Below are positions 1 to 12,146 of a stretch of DNA of 64,000 bases, piece by piece (position 1 is the first letter of the stretch; the number at the start of each line of letters is the position of its first letter). The position numbers were made by a program, and so were the translations under genes. Under the pieces are notes generated by a model. It was not told the origin of the DNA. It worked only from the letters and a program-made list of their open reading frames with translations, and did no database searches. The stretch lies in the NCBI GenBank assembly GCA_947599925.1, contig CANQFT010000003.1, positions 62,001-126,000 on the forward strand. Direction: 5' to 3'. This DNA is from an uncultured Oscillospiraceae bacterium (GTDB lineage Bacteria > Bacillota > Clostridia > Oscillospirales > Oscillospiraceae).

Positions 1-2
1 CC

Positions 3-848
3 TTAGAGGACCCCGTGACCGACGAGGAGCGGCTGGACCCCTACCTGGATCCCCCAGCCCCGGCGGCCGCGCCCTCCGGCGGAGCGGGCGGGGGCGGCAT
101 CCCCTCCCCCGCTCTGGACCTGAGCCGCTTTGTGGCCATGGACCCCAGCCGCCAGACCTCCTATCGCATGACCGTGGGGGAGGACGCCTTTATGACCTAC
201 TGCCGGGCAAACCAGGGCACCCCCGCCACCATGACCGCCGCTCTGCTGGCCCGGACCCTCTACCGCCTGTGTGACCGGATGGACGCCCCGGCGCGCTTCG
301 TGCTGATGAAGCGCTACCACGAGGCCCTGGGCGTGCCCGCCGCCCACAGCAACGTCCTGGGCAACGTCATCCTCCAGTTCACCGAGGCGGAGCGGGATCT
401 GGACCCGGCCAAACTCTGCGCCATGGCCCGGTCCATGCTGGCCCTCCAATCCGACCGCGAGGTCATCCTCAGCGCCGTCCAGCGGCGGCTGGGGCAGGAG
501 GCCCAGGTGCTGGCCCTGGGGGACTACCGGGCCATCCGCGCGGCCTTCCAACAGGCGGCGTCCCGGTATCCCAATTTGCTGAACATGACCATCAGCTATG
601 TGGGCAAAACCAAGCTGGGGGCGCTGGAGCCCTACGTCCGGGCGCTCTACACCTACGTGGACCCCGCCGCCTCCGGGGTGCTGGTGGAGCTCAACGCGGT
701 GAACGGCCTGTTCTGCTTCACCTTCCTCCAGAACTTCGCCGGGGACGGCCTGGTCCGCGCCTTCGCAGCGGAGCTGGCCCAGGCGGGCCTTTCGGCGGAG
801 CTGGGCCCGGAGGAGCCGCCCCTCTACCCCCGCATGGAACTGGACTGA
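3..848 (+). CDS. Condensation/alcohol-acetyltransferase-like protein, 5' partial
   Basis: About 281 residues are visible and the frame is open to the window edge. The first GTG at 15 has no ribosome-binding site, so the true start lies upstream. A Pro/Ala/Gly-rich stretch (about residues 20-40) leads into a globular part. The C-terminal segment, with NLLNMTISYVGK and later FCFTFLQNFAGDG, resembles the second half of condensation-domain or PapA/alcohol acetyltransferase folds, which join an acyl group to an alcohol or amine. The catalytic HHxxxDG motif would be in the missing half, so activity cannot be judged. It sits 15 bases before a DUF3089 esterase-like gene and is probably co-transcribed with it. 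The family call is inference from fold-like pattern only. Confidence 0.5.
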   Translation, partial: LEDPVTDEERLDPYLDPPAPAAAPSGGAGGGGIPSPALDLSRFVAMDPSRQTSYRMTVGEDAFMTYCRANQGTPATMTAALLARTLYRLCDRMDAPARFVLMKRYHEALGVPAAHSNVLGNVILQFTEAERDLDPAKLCAMARSMLALQSDREVILSAVQRRLGQEAQVLALGDYRAIRAAFQQAASRYPNLLNMTISYVGKTKLGALEPYVRALYTYVDPAASGVLVELNAVNGLFCFTFLQNFAGDGLVRAFAAELAQAGLSAELGPEEPPLYPRMELD

Positions 849-863
849 CAGGAGGGAACGACG

Positions 864-1856
864 ATGCGACGGATCCGAGACGTGGGCCTGTTGGCCCTGC
901 TGTCCCTGGCCCTCATTCTGGCGGTGGCCCGCCCCTGGGCCGGAGACGGCGGCGTGGACTACGCTCTGGCGGCCAACTGGGCCTATCAGGAGACGGAGAC
1001 TGCGGCGGACAAGACGGCGGACGTGTTCTTTGTCTGCCCCACGGTGTACGGCGGCCAGGCGGGGGCATACAATATGCCCCTCACCGACCGCGAGGCCATG
1101 GCCGACTTCCTGGGCGCCACCAACATGGAAAAGGGCATCTACGACGACGCCTGCCGCTTCTTCGCCCCCTACTACCGCCAGGCGGGGCTGGCGGTGTACG
1201 CCATGGAGACGGAGGCGGAGCGGGAGCCCTATCTGGCCCTGGCCTACCGAGACGTGGCGGACGCCTTTGACTACTACCTCCAACATCTCAACCAGGGCCG
1301 CCCCATCGTCCTGGCCGGGTTCTCCCAGGGCGCGGATCTGTGTCTGCGGCTGATGGAGGACCGCTTCGCCCAGGCGGAGCTCCAGGACCGGCTGGTGGCC
1401 TGTTACGCCATCGGCTGGCGGGTGACGCCGGAGGACCTGGTGGCCTTCCCCCACCTGCGGATGGCCCAGGGGGAGCGGGACACCGGCGTGATCGTCTCCT
1501 TCAACAGCGAGGCGCCAGAGGTCAACGCCTCCCTGCTCATCCCCTCCGGCGTGGAGACTTTGTCCATCAACCCGCTGAACTGGCGCACCGACGGCGTTCC
1601 CGCGGGCAAAGACCAGAACCGGGGCGCTTGCTTCCCCGATTACAGCGGCCAGTTCAGCCAGGAGATCCCCAGCCTCACCGGGGCATATCTGGACCTCCCA
1701 CGGGGCGCTCTCAAGGTCCCCGACGTCACCCCAGAGGACTATCCGCCCGTCCTGGACATCTTCCAGCCCGGGGTGTACCACCTCTACGACTACCAGTTCT
1801 TCTACCGCAACCTGGAACACAATGTCCAGGTCCGGCTGGACGCCTTTGGGCTGTAA
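864..1856 (+). CDS. DUF3089 alpha/beta-hydrolase-like protein
   Basis: 330 residues starting at ATG after a GGAGGG site. A hydrophobic N-terminal segment (about 8-26) suggests a signal peptide or anchor, so it probably acts outside the membrane. VFFVCPTVYGG near residue 55 and the nucleophile elbow GFSQG at 152-156 (Ser154) are typical of DUF3089, a lipase/esterase-like family of unproven substrate. The C-terminal part carries Asp and His residues that could finish a triad, for example in the FQPGVYHLYDYQFFY region. It follows the acyltransferase-like gene closely, so the pair may make and remove, or transfer and trim, an acyl group on an envelope component. That role is inference. It ends before a strong bidirectional terminator. 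Confidence 0.8.
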   Translation: MRRIRDVGLLALLSLALILAVARPWAGDGGVDYALAANWAYQETETAADKTADVFFVCPTVYGGQAGAYNMPLTDREAMADFLGATNMEKGIYDDACRFFAPYYRQAGLAVYAMETEAEREPYLALAYRDVADAFDYYLQHLNQGRPIVLAGFSQGADLCLRLMEDRFAQAELQDRLVACYAIGWRVTPEDLVAFPHLRMAQGERDTGVIVSFNSEAPEVNASLLIPSGVETLSINPLNWRTDGVPAGKDQNRGACFPDYSGQFSQEIPSLTGAYLDLPRGALKVPDVTPEDYPPVLDIFQPGVYHLYDYQFFYRNLEHNVQVRLDAFGL

Positions 1857-1899
1857 AATCAAAACACGGCCCCGCCCCACGGCGGGCCGCATAAAAATC

Positions 1900-1935
1900 A
1901 AAAGCCCCTGAAACCGCAAAGTTTCAGGGGCTTTT
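1900..1935. terminator. Bidirectional intrinsic terminator
   Basis: A 15-bp stem (AAAAGCCCCTGAAAC and its complement) has a 6-base loop with A/T runs on both flanks. It lies between the convergent DUF3089 gene and the SLH nucleotidase gene. The CCCCTGAAAC core recurs in the terminator at 41001-41039. Confidence 0.9.
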
Positions 1936-1947
1936 GAAACTAAAAGC

Positions 1948-4467
1948 TCACTCCGCCGCGAACCGCGTGAGGATGACGGCCACCTCCGCGCGGGTGGCGG
2001 GGCCCTGGGGATCCAGACGGCCGCCGCCCTTGCCGTTCAAAATACCGTTCTGCACCGCCCACCGCATGGCGGTCTCGGCCCAGCCGGAGATGCTGTCCGC
2101 GTCCACGAATCCCGCCATGCCCATGGCGGCGTCCGCCGCCGGGGACCCGGCGTAGCGGTAGAGCATGGTCACCAGCTGTTCTCTGGAGATGTTCCCCTCC
2201 GGGACAGTGCCGTCGGAGATGCCCTGGGCCGTGGCCCAAGCCATGCCCTTGCTGTACCAGGTCTCGCCGCCGGTGGTGTCCTGCCCGTCCAGACGGGCCA
2301 GGACGGTCATGAGCATGGCGCGGGTCATGCTGCTGTCAGGGGCAAAGGTGTTCTCCGCCACGCCGTTGAACAAGCCCTTTTCGGTGACGTAGTTCACGCC
2401 CTCCTCATACCAGCTGCCCGCCGCCACGTCGGTGTAGGTGGTGGCGCTGGGGGTGTTGCCGGTCTCAGGGACGGGCTCATCAGTCCCGACGGTCTCGTTC
2501 TGGTCGTCCTTATCCTGCCGGGAGCCGGAGGCGTAGGAGTGCGAAGAGCCCGTCCTCGCCAGGAAGCCCAGGCGGTAGTAGCCCGGCTTGGTGGTGACGG
2601 TGCCGGAGCCGGAGTAGTTGTTCACATAGCTGGGCTGTCCGTCCTCCGACTCCCGGAGATAGAGGGTGTGGGGCCCCTTGTCCAAGGTCAGGGTCAGGTT
2701 GCCGGCGTCGTCGGTGGTCATGGCGGTGTAGTCCCCGTCGTCTACCCGCAGGTGGACGGTCTGATCGGCCAGCGGGGTCTCCTCCGTCCCCGCCTTGGTC
2801 AGAACGGGCAGGGTGACGGTGTAGGTCTCCGGGGACTGGTCGCCCGCAATGCGGATGCGGTCCTGGGTGATGGGGTAGGACAGGGGAACCGCGCCGTTCT
2901 CCGTCTGGGCCAAGAGGTATTCCTCCACGATCAGGTCCTCGCCGCCCAACTCGCCCAGTTGGGTCCCCTCCTTCAGCCCGTCGAAGGTGGCCACATAGTT
3001 GTTGGTGGCCAGGAGCAGCTGGGTGGTGTCGTCGCTCCGGTCCAGCTCTGTCCCGTCGTCCAGGGTCACCTGGGTGACCTTGGCGCCGGTCTCTCCGGCG
3101 GGGTCGTAGGCGTAGGAAAAGCCGCCGGCCTGGAGGAAACTGCCGCTGACCCGCTCCCGGACCAGCAGGCCGGTCTCGTCCTGCCCGGTCATGGTCAGGC
3201 CGGTCTCCAGCGCGGCGTAGAGCTGGGCGGGGGTGACGGAGAGGGCCACCACCAAATTGCCGTGGTTAAAGGCGTTCAGAATATCCCCGCGGGTGACCGA
3301 CCCCAGGGGCATGGTCTGGCCGATGCCGCCGCCGTTTTCCACGGCGACCACGGGCAGGTCAAGGCCGTTGTTGGCCGCGAAGACCTTGGCGCTGTCCACA
3401 AAGGCGTCGGTGACAAAGTCGCCGTAGGCGGTCTCCACGATGCGGGACTCCACATAGTCGTAGTAGATGTACCCGCCCCAGAGGGGAGCGGTGGTCTGGC
3501 ACAGGAGCTCCTGCTCCACGGCGGCCTGCCGCACCTGGATGTCGGTCATGACGTGGTCCACCTGTCCGGCGGCGGCCCGGCCGTCGTCGGTGAACGTCCA
3601 GGCCATGGCCTCGTCATAGCCCAGGACGCTCCCTTGGGCGGAGGTGACCGTGTCCCCGGTGAACACCAGCTCCACACGGCCCAGGGCGGCGCCGTTGACC
3701 CCGGCCTGGACGATGGGGATGTCCTTGTAGGCGTCGGCGTAGGTCTGGTGGCTGTGGCCGTCGATGACGGCGTCGACCGCGCCCAGGGCCGCCGGGTCCA
3801 TCTGGTCCATCCGGGTCAGAAGTTCTTTGCTGGTGAGGTCCACGGCGGCCTCGTTCTCCCCCATGTGGCAGAGGAGCACGATGGCGTCGGTCTGGTCCTC
3901 CAGGGCGTGGATCTGGGCGATGGCGGTCTGGAGCTCGTCCATGAATTCCACCCCCTCCAGCTGGGCGGGGTTGGTGGAGGTGGCGGTGGAAACGGTGGTC
4001 AGGCCGATGAAGCCCACCTCATAGTCCCCCACGGCGCAGACGGTGGACGCCTCCAGCAGAGGCTGTCCGTCGCGGGTCACGTTGGCGGCCAGGATGGGGA
4101 ACTGGGCGGCGGCGGCGTTGGCCAGCAGCACGTCCGCGCCGTAGTCGAACTCGTGGTTGCCCGCGGCCATGGCGTCGTACCCGGCGGCGTTCATCACCTC
4201 GATGACGTCCGCCCCCTTGGAGATGGTGGCGAAGGAGGCCCCTTGGGTGGCGTCTCCGGCGTCCACCAGCAGGGCGTTGGGGGTGGAGGCTCTGATGGCC
4301 GCCACTTGCGCCAGGCCGATGGCGGTATCGCTGCGGTTCACGTTGCCGTGGAGGTCGTTGGTGGCGAAGATGGTCACTGTGACCGGCTCCTCCGCCAGCG
4401 CCGCCACCGGCGCCAGACACAGACACAGCGCGGCGCACACAAGCAGGGACAAAATACGCTTTTTCAT
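1948..4467 (-). CDS. Exported 5'-nucleotidase/metallophosphoesterase with SLH anchor
   Basis: 839 residues. The start is the ATG at 4467, preceded by AGGAG at 8 bases and followed by a clear signal peptide (MKKRILSLL to about 25). The metallophosphoesterase domain shows TIFATNDLHGN, DAGDATQG, GNHEFDYG and GHSHQTY, the metal-binding motifs of the UshA/YfkN family. The 5'-nucleotidase C-terminal domain follows (about 330-500, with VENGGGIG and NAFNHGN). A linker region then leads to three SLH motifs (about 670-839, for example YTDVAAGSWYEEGV), which bind pyruvylated cell-wall polymer. It likely releases phosphate and nucleosides from extracellular nucleotides at the cell surface. It is monocistronic, between two terminators. 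Confidence 0.93.
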   Translation of the reverse strand: MKKRILSLLVCAALCLCLAPVAALAEEPVTVTIFATNDLHGNVNRSDTAIGLAQVAAIRASTPNALLVDAGDATQGASFATISKGADVIEVMNAAGYDAMAAGNHEFDYGADVLLANAAAAQFPILAANVTRDGQPLLEASTVCAVGDYEVGFIGLTTVSTATSTNPAQLEGVEFMDELQTAIAQIHALEDQTDAIVLLCHMGENEAAVDLTSKELLTRMDQMDPAALGAVDAVIDGHSHQTYADAYKDIPIVQAGVNGAALGRVELVFTGDTVTSAQGSVLGYDEAMAWTFTDDGRAAAGQVDHVMTDIQVRQAAVEQELLCQTTAPLWGGYIYYDYVESRIVETAYGDFVTDAFVDSAKVFAANNGLDLPVVAVENGGGIGQTMPLGSVTRGDILNAFNHGNLVVALSVTPAQLYAALETGLTMTGQDETGLLVRERVSGSFLQAGGFSYAYDPAGETGAKVTQVTLDDGTELDRSDDTTQLLLATNNYVATFDGLKEGTQLGELGGEDLIVEEYLLAQTENGAVPLSYPITQDRIRIAGDQSPETYTVTLPVLTKAGTEETPLADQTVHLRVDDGDYTAMTTDDAGNLTLTLDKGPHTLYLRESEDGQPSYVNNYSGSGTVTTKPGYYRLGFLARTGSSHSYASGSRQDKDDQNETVGTDEPVPETGNTPSATTYTDVAAGSWYEEGVNYVTEKGLFNGVAENTFAPDSSMTRAMLMTVLARLDGQDTTGGETWYSKGMAWATAQGISDGTVPEGNISREQLVTMLYRYAGSPAADAAMGMAGFVDADSISGWAETAMRWAVQNGILNGKGGGRLDPQGPATRAEVAVILTRFAAE

Positions 4468-4624
4468 CTTGGGTTCTCCTTTTCGCTTGAAATTTCCGGC
4501 GGGCCGCGGGGCGCGGGGGATCTTGTCCCGCATCCGCGTCAAGCGGCGCGGCGCCCTCCCCCATGGCCCCGGCGGGCCGGGTCTTGAAGGCGGCGCGGGT
4601 CTGAACGCGGCCCACTTTGCAGAT

Positions 4625-4653
4625 ATTGTATCACGAACTTGGCCGGGCCGCAA
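4625..4653 (-). promoter_or_regulatory. Candidate sigma-A promoter for the SLH nucleotidase gene
   Basis: TTGCGG, a 17-base spacer, then TACAAT on the minus strand, about 160 bases before the ATG at 4467. The -35 is weak and the -10 is good. Confidence 0.5.
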
Positions 4654-4737
4654 GCGGTCCGGCCCACTTTGGCCGATCCTCCCGCTCTGTGGAAAAACGC
4701 CCCCTCTCCCGCGCCGTCACAGGCCGGACGCCGGCAA

Positions 4738-4768
4738 AAGGCGCGACAGCGCTTGGCTGTCGCGCCTT
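4738..4768 (-). terminator. Intrinsic terminator after spoIVB
   Basis: A 13-bp stem built on GGCGCGACAGC with a 5-base loop is followed by TTTT on the minus strand, about 70 bases past the spoIVB stop. Confidence 0.8.
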
Positions 4769-4835
4769 CGCCCAGATCCCCGCTTTGGGGACCTTGCCGC
4801 TTCGTGTCGAGGAGGCCCCGATCTTCCCGTGGGTA

Positions 4836-5912
4836 TCACGGGCGTACCCATACATGGGTCACTGCCCCCACCAGCCGTCCGTCCTGCAAAATCGGACTGC
4901 CGCTCATCCCCTGGACGATGCCGCCGGTCTTGTCCAGCAGGTCCTGGTCCGTGATCTTGATGAGGAGATCGCGGGTGTCCTCCGGGTCCTCCGGGTAGAC
5001 GCGCACGATCTCCGCCTCATAGTCCCGGACCTGGTCGCCCTGGACATTGGTGCGGACCGTGACCTTGCCCGTGTGGACCTGGTCCCTGGTGGCCACAGCC
5101 ATAGCGGGCCCGATGGCCAGGCTCTGCCCCTGGTTCACCGTGCCAAAAATGCCGCTTTCGGTGTTGGCGAACAGGGCGCCCACATCGGTGGACAGGTCAA
5201 AGGCGCCCCGCAGTTGACCGGGCTCGCCCACCTGCCCCTTTTGCACGCCGGTGACGCTGGAGTGGAGGATGGCCCCGGAGCCCAGGGGCATCAACTGCTG
5301 GGTGTCCACGTCGCTGACTGGGTGGCCCAGGGCGCCAAAGACCCCCGTCTCCGGGTCCACGAACGTCACCGTGCCGATGCCCGCCATAGAGTCCCGGATC
5401 CAGGCGCCCAGCTTATAGCACCCGTCCGCCGAGCACCGCGCGGCCTGGGCGGTGAGCTCCAGCTGGTGGTCGCCCCGCAGACAGCGCAGGGACACCGCCT
5501 TTCCTGAGCTCTCGGCCAGGATGGACTGGACCTCCTCGATGGTGTCCACCTCGCGGCTGTCGATGTGGGTGATGATGTCGCCCGTTTTCAGCCCGCAGCT
5601 TTTGGCGGGCGTCTCCTCGCCTCCGGCGGTATCCACCGGGCCAAGGCCCACCACCAGCACGCCGTCGGAGAAGAGCTTGATGCCCACGGTGTGGCCCACG
5701 GGCACCAGGGTCCTGACCCCGGCGCCGGTGTCGGAGGGCTGGGGCGCTCTGCCCAGCAGACTTTCGAACAGCCCCGCGCTCCGGCCGGGCTCTGGCGCCG
5801 GCGCGGCGGTGGCCCTGGGGGTGAGGGCGGAAACGATCGCCACGCCCAAGAGGCACAGGCACAGCTGCCGAAGCGCGTTGAAAAAATCTGCAATTCCATG
5901 TCCTTCTTTCAT
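4836..5912 (-). CDS. spoIVB: SpoIVB serine peptidase, short C-terminus
   Basis: 358 residues. The start is the ATG at 5912 behind a GGGGGTG site; an N-terminal hydrophobic segment (about 12-30) is the export signal/anchor. A PDZ domain (about 110-175, with CGLKTGDIITHIDS) precedes the S55 peptidase domain with GALGHPVSD and the serine motif GMSGSP (335-340). In Bacillus SpoIVB is secreted from the forespore and signals activation of pro-sigma-K. The open frame stops right after GAVTHVWVRP. Family members normally continue with an NDPTxGYG-like tail and a final helix, so about 15-30 residues are missing. Neither other frame restores the tail. It may be natural truncation or damage. Confidence 0.9.
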   Translation of the reverse strand: MKEGHGIADFFNALRQLCLCLLGVAIVSALTPRATAAPAPEPGRSAGLFESLLGRAPQPSDTGAGVRTLVPVGHTVGIKLFSDGVLVVGLGPVDTAGGEETPAKSCGLKTGDIITHIDSREVDTIEEVQSILAESSGKAVSLRCLRGDHQLELTAQAARCSADGCYKLGAWIRDSMAGIGTVTFVDPETGVFGALGHPVSDVDTQQLMPLGSGAILHSSVTGVQKGQVGEPGQLRGAFDLSTDVGALFANTESGIFGTVNQGQSLAIGPAMAVATRDQVHTGKVTVRTNVQGDQVRDYEAEIVRVYPEDPEDTRDLLIKITDQDLLDKTGGIVQGMSGSPILQDGRLVGAVTHVWVRP

Positions 5913-6045
5913 TTTTGCACCCCCTTTTTGAAAAAACGCAAGTTTTCGCGGCGGTCGCGCCGCCTGTTTTACTATGGCCCATCCGTCAGAAAAAACGCTG
6001 GAAAATGACCTCGCAGGCATCCAACTTTCGCCGCGCGAGACGCGA

Positions 6046-6081
6046 AAAAGCCCACCGCTTCGAAAAAAGCGGTGGGCTTTT
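6046..6081. terminator. Intrinsic terminator after the sugar kinase gene
   Basis: A 15-bp stem (AAAAGCCCACCGCTT and its complement) with a 6-base loop and T-run in both directions. It lies 30 bases past the minus-strand kinase stop. Confidence 0.88.
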
Positions 6082-6109
6082 CCAACTTTGGGATGTATTT
6101 TCAACCGTC

Positions 6110-7195
6110 TCAGCGCTTGATGTCGAAACTCTGGTCCATGATGGCGCGGATGGACTCCACATCGTCCACGATGCTGGCGTCGCCGTGGATGGTGTGCTTG
6201 ATGACGCTGGAAGCCACGGCGAAATTTACCAACTCGTCCGGGGCGTAGCCCTGCATCATGGCGTAGATAAAGCCGCTGGCGAAGGCGTCGCCGCCGCCCA
6301 CGCGGTCCAGGATGTTGAAGGTGAAGAGCTTGCTCTCCCAGGTCTGGCCCTGGTACCACATATAGGCCATCAGGCTGTTTTCCGAGCCGGAGTGGGCATA
6401 GCGCACATGGCGGGCGATGCACTTGAGGTTGGGGTAGCGCTCCTGGAAGGCCCGGTTGATCATGTCCTGCTGTTTGAAGCTGGGCTGGAGGGGCACCCCG
6501 TCCTTCCAATCGCCCTTGCTGTGGTCCTCCTCGTCTTTCCAGAGATGATAGGGCTCGATGCCGAAGAGCACGTCCACATAGGGCAGGCACTGGGTGCAGA
6601 AGTCCCGCGCCTCGTCCCAGGTCCAGAGCTTGGAGCGGAAGTTGCCGTCAAAGCTGACGGTAAGGCCCTTCTCCTTGCCCACGCGGAGCATATCCAAAAT
6701 GAGCTGGGCGCAGCTGGGGGAGAGGGCCGGGGTGATGCCGGAGAGATGCAGCCAGTCATACCCCTCCAACAGCTTGTTCAGGTCGTAGCCGGAGAAGTCG
6801 TACTCCGACAAAGCCGAGTGCATCCGGTCGTAGATGACCTTGCTGGGGCGGATCCCGTAGCCGGTCTCCAGGTAGTATGTACCCAGGCGGTGGCTGGGGG
6901 TCTCCTCCGGGGTGGAGAGGATGACGGGGGTACAGTGTACGTCGTTGGAGCGGAGCATCCGAATGGCGCTCTTGCCCAGAGAGTTGTCGGGCACCACAGA
7001 GAAGAAAGTGGAGTCGATGCCCAGATTGGCCAGGGCCAGGGCGATGTTGGCCTCGCTGCCGCCGTAGCTGGCCTCGAAGTTGTTGGCCACGCGGATCTTG
7101 TCGTAATTGGGCGGCGTCAGCCGGAGCATGACCTCTCCGCAGGTGATGAACTTGGGGGACTTGATGTCCTTGAGCAGCGGATTGTAGTGTTCCAT
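6110..7195 (-). CDS. PfkB-family sugar kinase (2-keto-3-deoxygluconate kinase-like)
   Basis: 361 residues from the ATG at 7195, with AAGGAG 10 bases upstream. It is a ribokinase-fold kinase: FITCGEVMLRL near the N-terminus, the sugar-binding YGGSEANIALALANLG, and the C-terminal anion-hole/catalytic motif DRVGGGDAFASGF. GEVMLRL and the overall length suit 2-dehydro-3-deoxygluconokinase, which phosphorylates KDG before aldol cleavage to pyruvate and glyceraldehyde phosphate. No aldolase or uronate gene is adjacent, so the substrate is inferred. It has its own strong promoter at 7245-7274 and a terminator, and lies downstream of the pyruvate oxidoreductase gene. Confidence 0.85.
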   Translation of the reverse strand: MEHYNPLLKDIKSPKFITCGEVMLRLTPPNYDKIRVANNFEASYGGSEANIALALANLGIDSTFFSVVPDNSLGKSAIRMLRSNDVHCTPVILSTPEETPSHRLGTYYLETGYGIRPSKVIYDRMHSALSEYDFSGYDLNKLLEGYDWLHLSGITPALSPSCAQLILDMLRVGKEKGLTVSFDGNFRSKLWTWDEARDFCTQCLPYVDVLFGIEPYHLWKDEEDHSKGDWKDGVPLQPSFKQQDMINRAFQERYPNLKCIARHVRYAHSGSENSLMAYMWYQGQTWESKLFTFNILDRVGGGDAFASGFIYAMMQGYAPDELVNFAVASSVIKHTIHGDASIVDDVESIRAIMDQSFDIKR

Positions 7196-7244
7196 ATCCT
7201 TAAACTCCTTCCCTCCGTGGGGCGCGGCACCCCGTATTGATACA

Positions 7245-7274
7245 ATTATACAAGTCCCCAGGGCCGCTTGTCAA
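7245..7274 (-). promoter_or_regulatory. Sigma-A promoter of the sugar kinase gene
   Basis: TTGACA, an 18-base spacer, then TATAAT on the minus strand, 50 bases before the start codon. Both hexamers are perfect consensus. Confidence 0.85.
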
Positions 7275-7404
7275 CCAAAATCGTAAGGTCCCACAAATTC
7301 GTGGGGCCGGTCCCCTTGCGCCAGGGGCCGCGCGCGGGGAGACGGCCCCGCTCCGCCGCGAAAGCTCGGCCCGCCGGAGGGCGCCCCCGCTCCGCCAGAC
7401 GGCA

Positions 7405-7439
7405 AAGACCCCCGGCGGGACGCGCCCGCCGGGGGTCTT
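7405..7439 (-). terminator. Intrinsic terminator after the pyruvate:ferredoxin oxidoreductase gene
   Basis: A very strong 15-bp GC stem (AAGACCCCCGGCGGG and its complement) ends in a short TCTTT on the minus strand, 14 bases past the stop at 7453. Confidence 0.75.
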
Positions 7440-7452
7440 GCCGCGGTCTTGT

Positions 7453-10992
<3,540 letters not shown>

Positions 10993-11033
10993 TTTGCTCA
11001 GGTCCTCCTTTATTAGAGAAGTGTTCGCCTGAT

Positions 11034-11062
11034 ATTTTAGCACTTCTTTTTTGGTTTGTAAA
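11034..11062 (-). promoter_or_regulatory. Sigma-A promoter of nifJ
   Basis: TTTACA, a 17-base spacer, then TAAAAT on the minus strand, 42 bases before the nifJ start. It is in an A/T-rich stretch shared with the divergent secG promoter. Confidence 0.75.
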
Positions 11063-11153
11063 TCATAAAATCGCATTTCCCTCTGAATTTTTTTGTTTCT
11101 TCTGCCCAAATTTGCGGACGGGAAAAAAAGAGGAAAAAATTCGGGAAAAACCC

Positions 11154-11182
11154 TTGCCTTTTTTCCAGAACTGTGCTAACAT
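11154..11182 (+). promoter_or_regulatory. Candidate sigma-A promoter of secG
   Basis: TTGCCT, a 17-base spacer, then TAACAT, 54 bases before the secG start. Confidence 0.6.
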
Positions 11183-11236
11183 AATACCCCGTCGAGAACT
11201 TGGGCCCGTCCGGGCTTTGTGGAAAGGATGTTTTCA

Positions 11237-11476
11237 ATGTCTCCCCTGATGATCGTACTGACCGTGATCTACGTGATCTTCTGCCTGTTCCTCATCGCCG
11301 TGGTCCTGCTCCAGTCGGGCAAGTCCGCCGGCCTCAGCGGCGCCATCTCCGGCGGTGTGGACACCTTCCTCAGCAAGAACAAGGCCAAGACCTGGGACTC
11401 CCGTCTGGCCAAGATGACCAAGTGGGTCGCCATTTTGTTCATGGCGCTCACCCTGGTGCTGGTGCTGTTCCTGTAA
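11237..11476 (+). CDS. secG: Preprotein translocase subunit SecG
   Basis: 79 residues. The ATG at 11237 is preferred because GGAAAGGA sits 8 bases before it; in-frame starts at 11219 and 11228 have no such site. Two hydrophobic helices (about 3-23 and 57-78) flank a cytoplasmic loop with the family signature VVLLQSGKSAGLSGAISGG. SecG assists SecYE in protein export across the membrane. Size and topology match. A strong terminator follows at once, so the gene appears monocistronic. Confidence 0.95.
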   Translation: MSPLMIVLTVIYVIFCLFLIAVVLLQSGKSAGLSGAISGGVDTFLSKNKAKTWDSRLAKMTKWVAILFMALTLVLVLFL

Positions 11477-11495
11477 TTGCCCTCACCCTTTGCGT

Positions 11496-11530
11496 AAAAA
11501 CGCCTTCCCCGCTGTGGGAAGGCGTTTTTT
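11496..11530 (+). terminator. Intrinsic terminator after secG
   Basis: A 14-bp stem (AAAAACGCCTTCCC and its complement) is followed by TTTTTT. Confidence 0.92.
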
Positions 11531-11615
11531 GTCCCCGTCCCCGCGCGGGTGGTATAACCTCTGGAATATCTGTCCAAAATACGCATACATTGGACAGCAG
11601 AAGGGGGCGGCCAAC

Positions 11616-11858
11616 ATGGGAAAAGCGTGGCGAAAGCGGTTTTTCGGCAAGACGGAGCGGGAGGAGGAGCTGGCGGCCCTCAAGGAGACCATGCGCTCCA
11701 CCCAAGGGGCCCTGGAGCGGGCCTACGACGGCTTCAACCGGGCCGCCGACAGCGACCTCATTGAATCCTACGTCTACGAGATCAACGCCCTGCGCCACCG
11801 CTACTCCTATCTCTTGAAGGAGGTCCGGCGGCTGGAGGAGACGGCGGCGTGCCGGTAG
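11616..11858 (+). CDS. DUF2508 (YaaL-like) protein
   Basis: 80 residues from the ATG at 11616, with AAGGGGG upstream. It is a small, charged, mostly helical protein; ESYVYEINALRHRYSYLLKEVR near the C-terminus fits the DUF2508 pattern. In Bacillus the homologue YaaL lies just before bofA, and the same order is kept here with a 10-base overlap, so the two are translationally coupled. Its function is unknown in the family. Confidence 0.82.
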   Translation: MGKAWRKRFFGKTEREEELAALKETMRSTQGALERAYDGFNRAADSDLIESYVYEINALRHRYSYLLKEVRRLEETAACR

Positions 11859-12106
11859 CGGCGGCCTTTGGCGCCCTGGCGGTCTGCCTGCTGATCCCCG
11901 GTCTGCGCCGGGCGCTGGGGCGGCTGGGGGCGCTGGCGGCGCGGACGGTGTGCGCCCTGGGCGGCCTGGCCGCGCTGAAGGCCCTGGGCGCGGGCGCGGC
12001 GGGCCTCGCCCTGGGAGTCAACCTCTTCAACGCCCTCACCGTGGGCGCCCTGGGACTGCCCGGCGTGGGGCTGCTGCTGATGCTCAACTGGCTCACGAAC
12101 TTATAA
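11849..12106 (+). CDS. bofA: BofA, pro-sigma-K processing inhibitor family
   Basis: 85 residues from the GTG at 11849, behind GGAGGAG inside the preceding gene. It is almost wholly hydrophobic, with three likely membrane segments, ending in the family-like GVNLFNALTVGALGLPGVGLLLMLN. BofA holds the SpoIVFB protease inactive in the outer forespore membrane until SpoIVB signals. A spoIVB gene lies at 4.8-5.9 kb in this window, so both sides of the checkpoint are visible. It is followed by a terminator. Confidence 0.88.
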   Translation: MPVAAAFGALAVCLLIPGLRRALGRLGALAARTVCALGGLAALKALGAGAAGLALGVNLFNALTVGALGLPGVGLLLMLNWLTNL

Positions 12107-12146
12107 AAAGCCTCGCAGAGTTTCGCGCCAAGGGCGCGAAAGACGC

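Noticed and set aside
4631-4855. A short frame that could be a frameshifted end of spoIVB
   Set aside because: Its sequence (YARDTHGKIGASS...) does not match the expected SpoIVB tail, and the stretch holds the terminator, so a frameshift is not supported.
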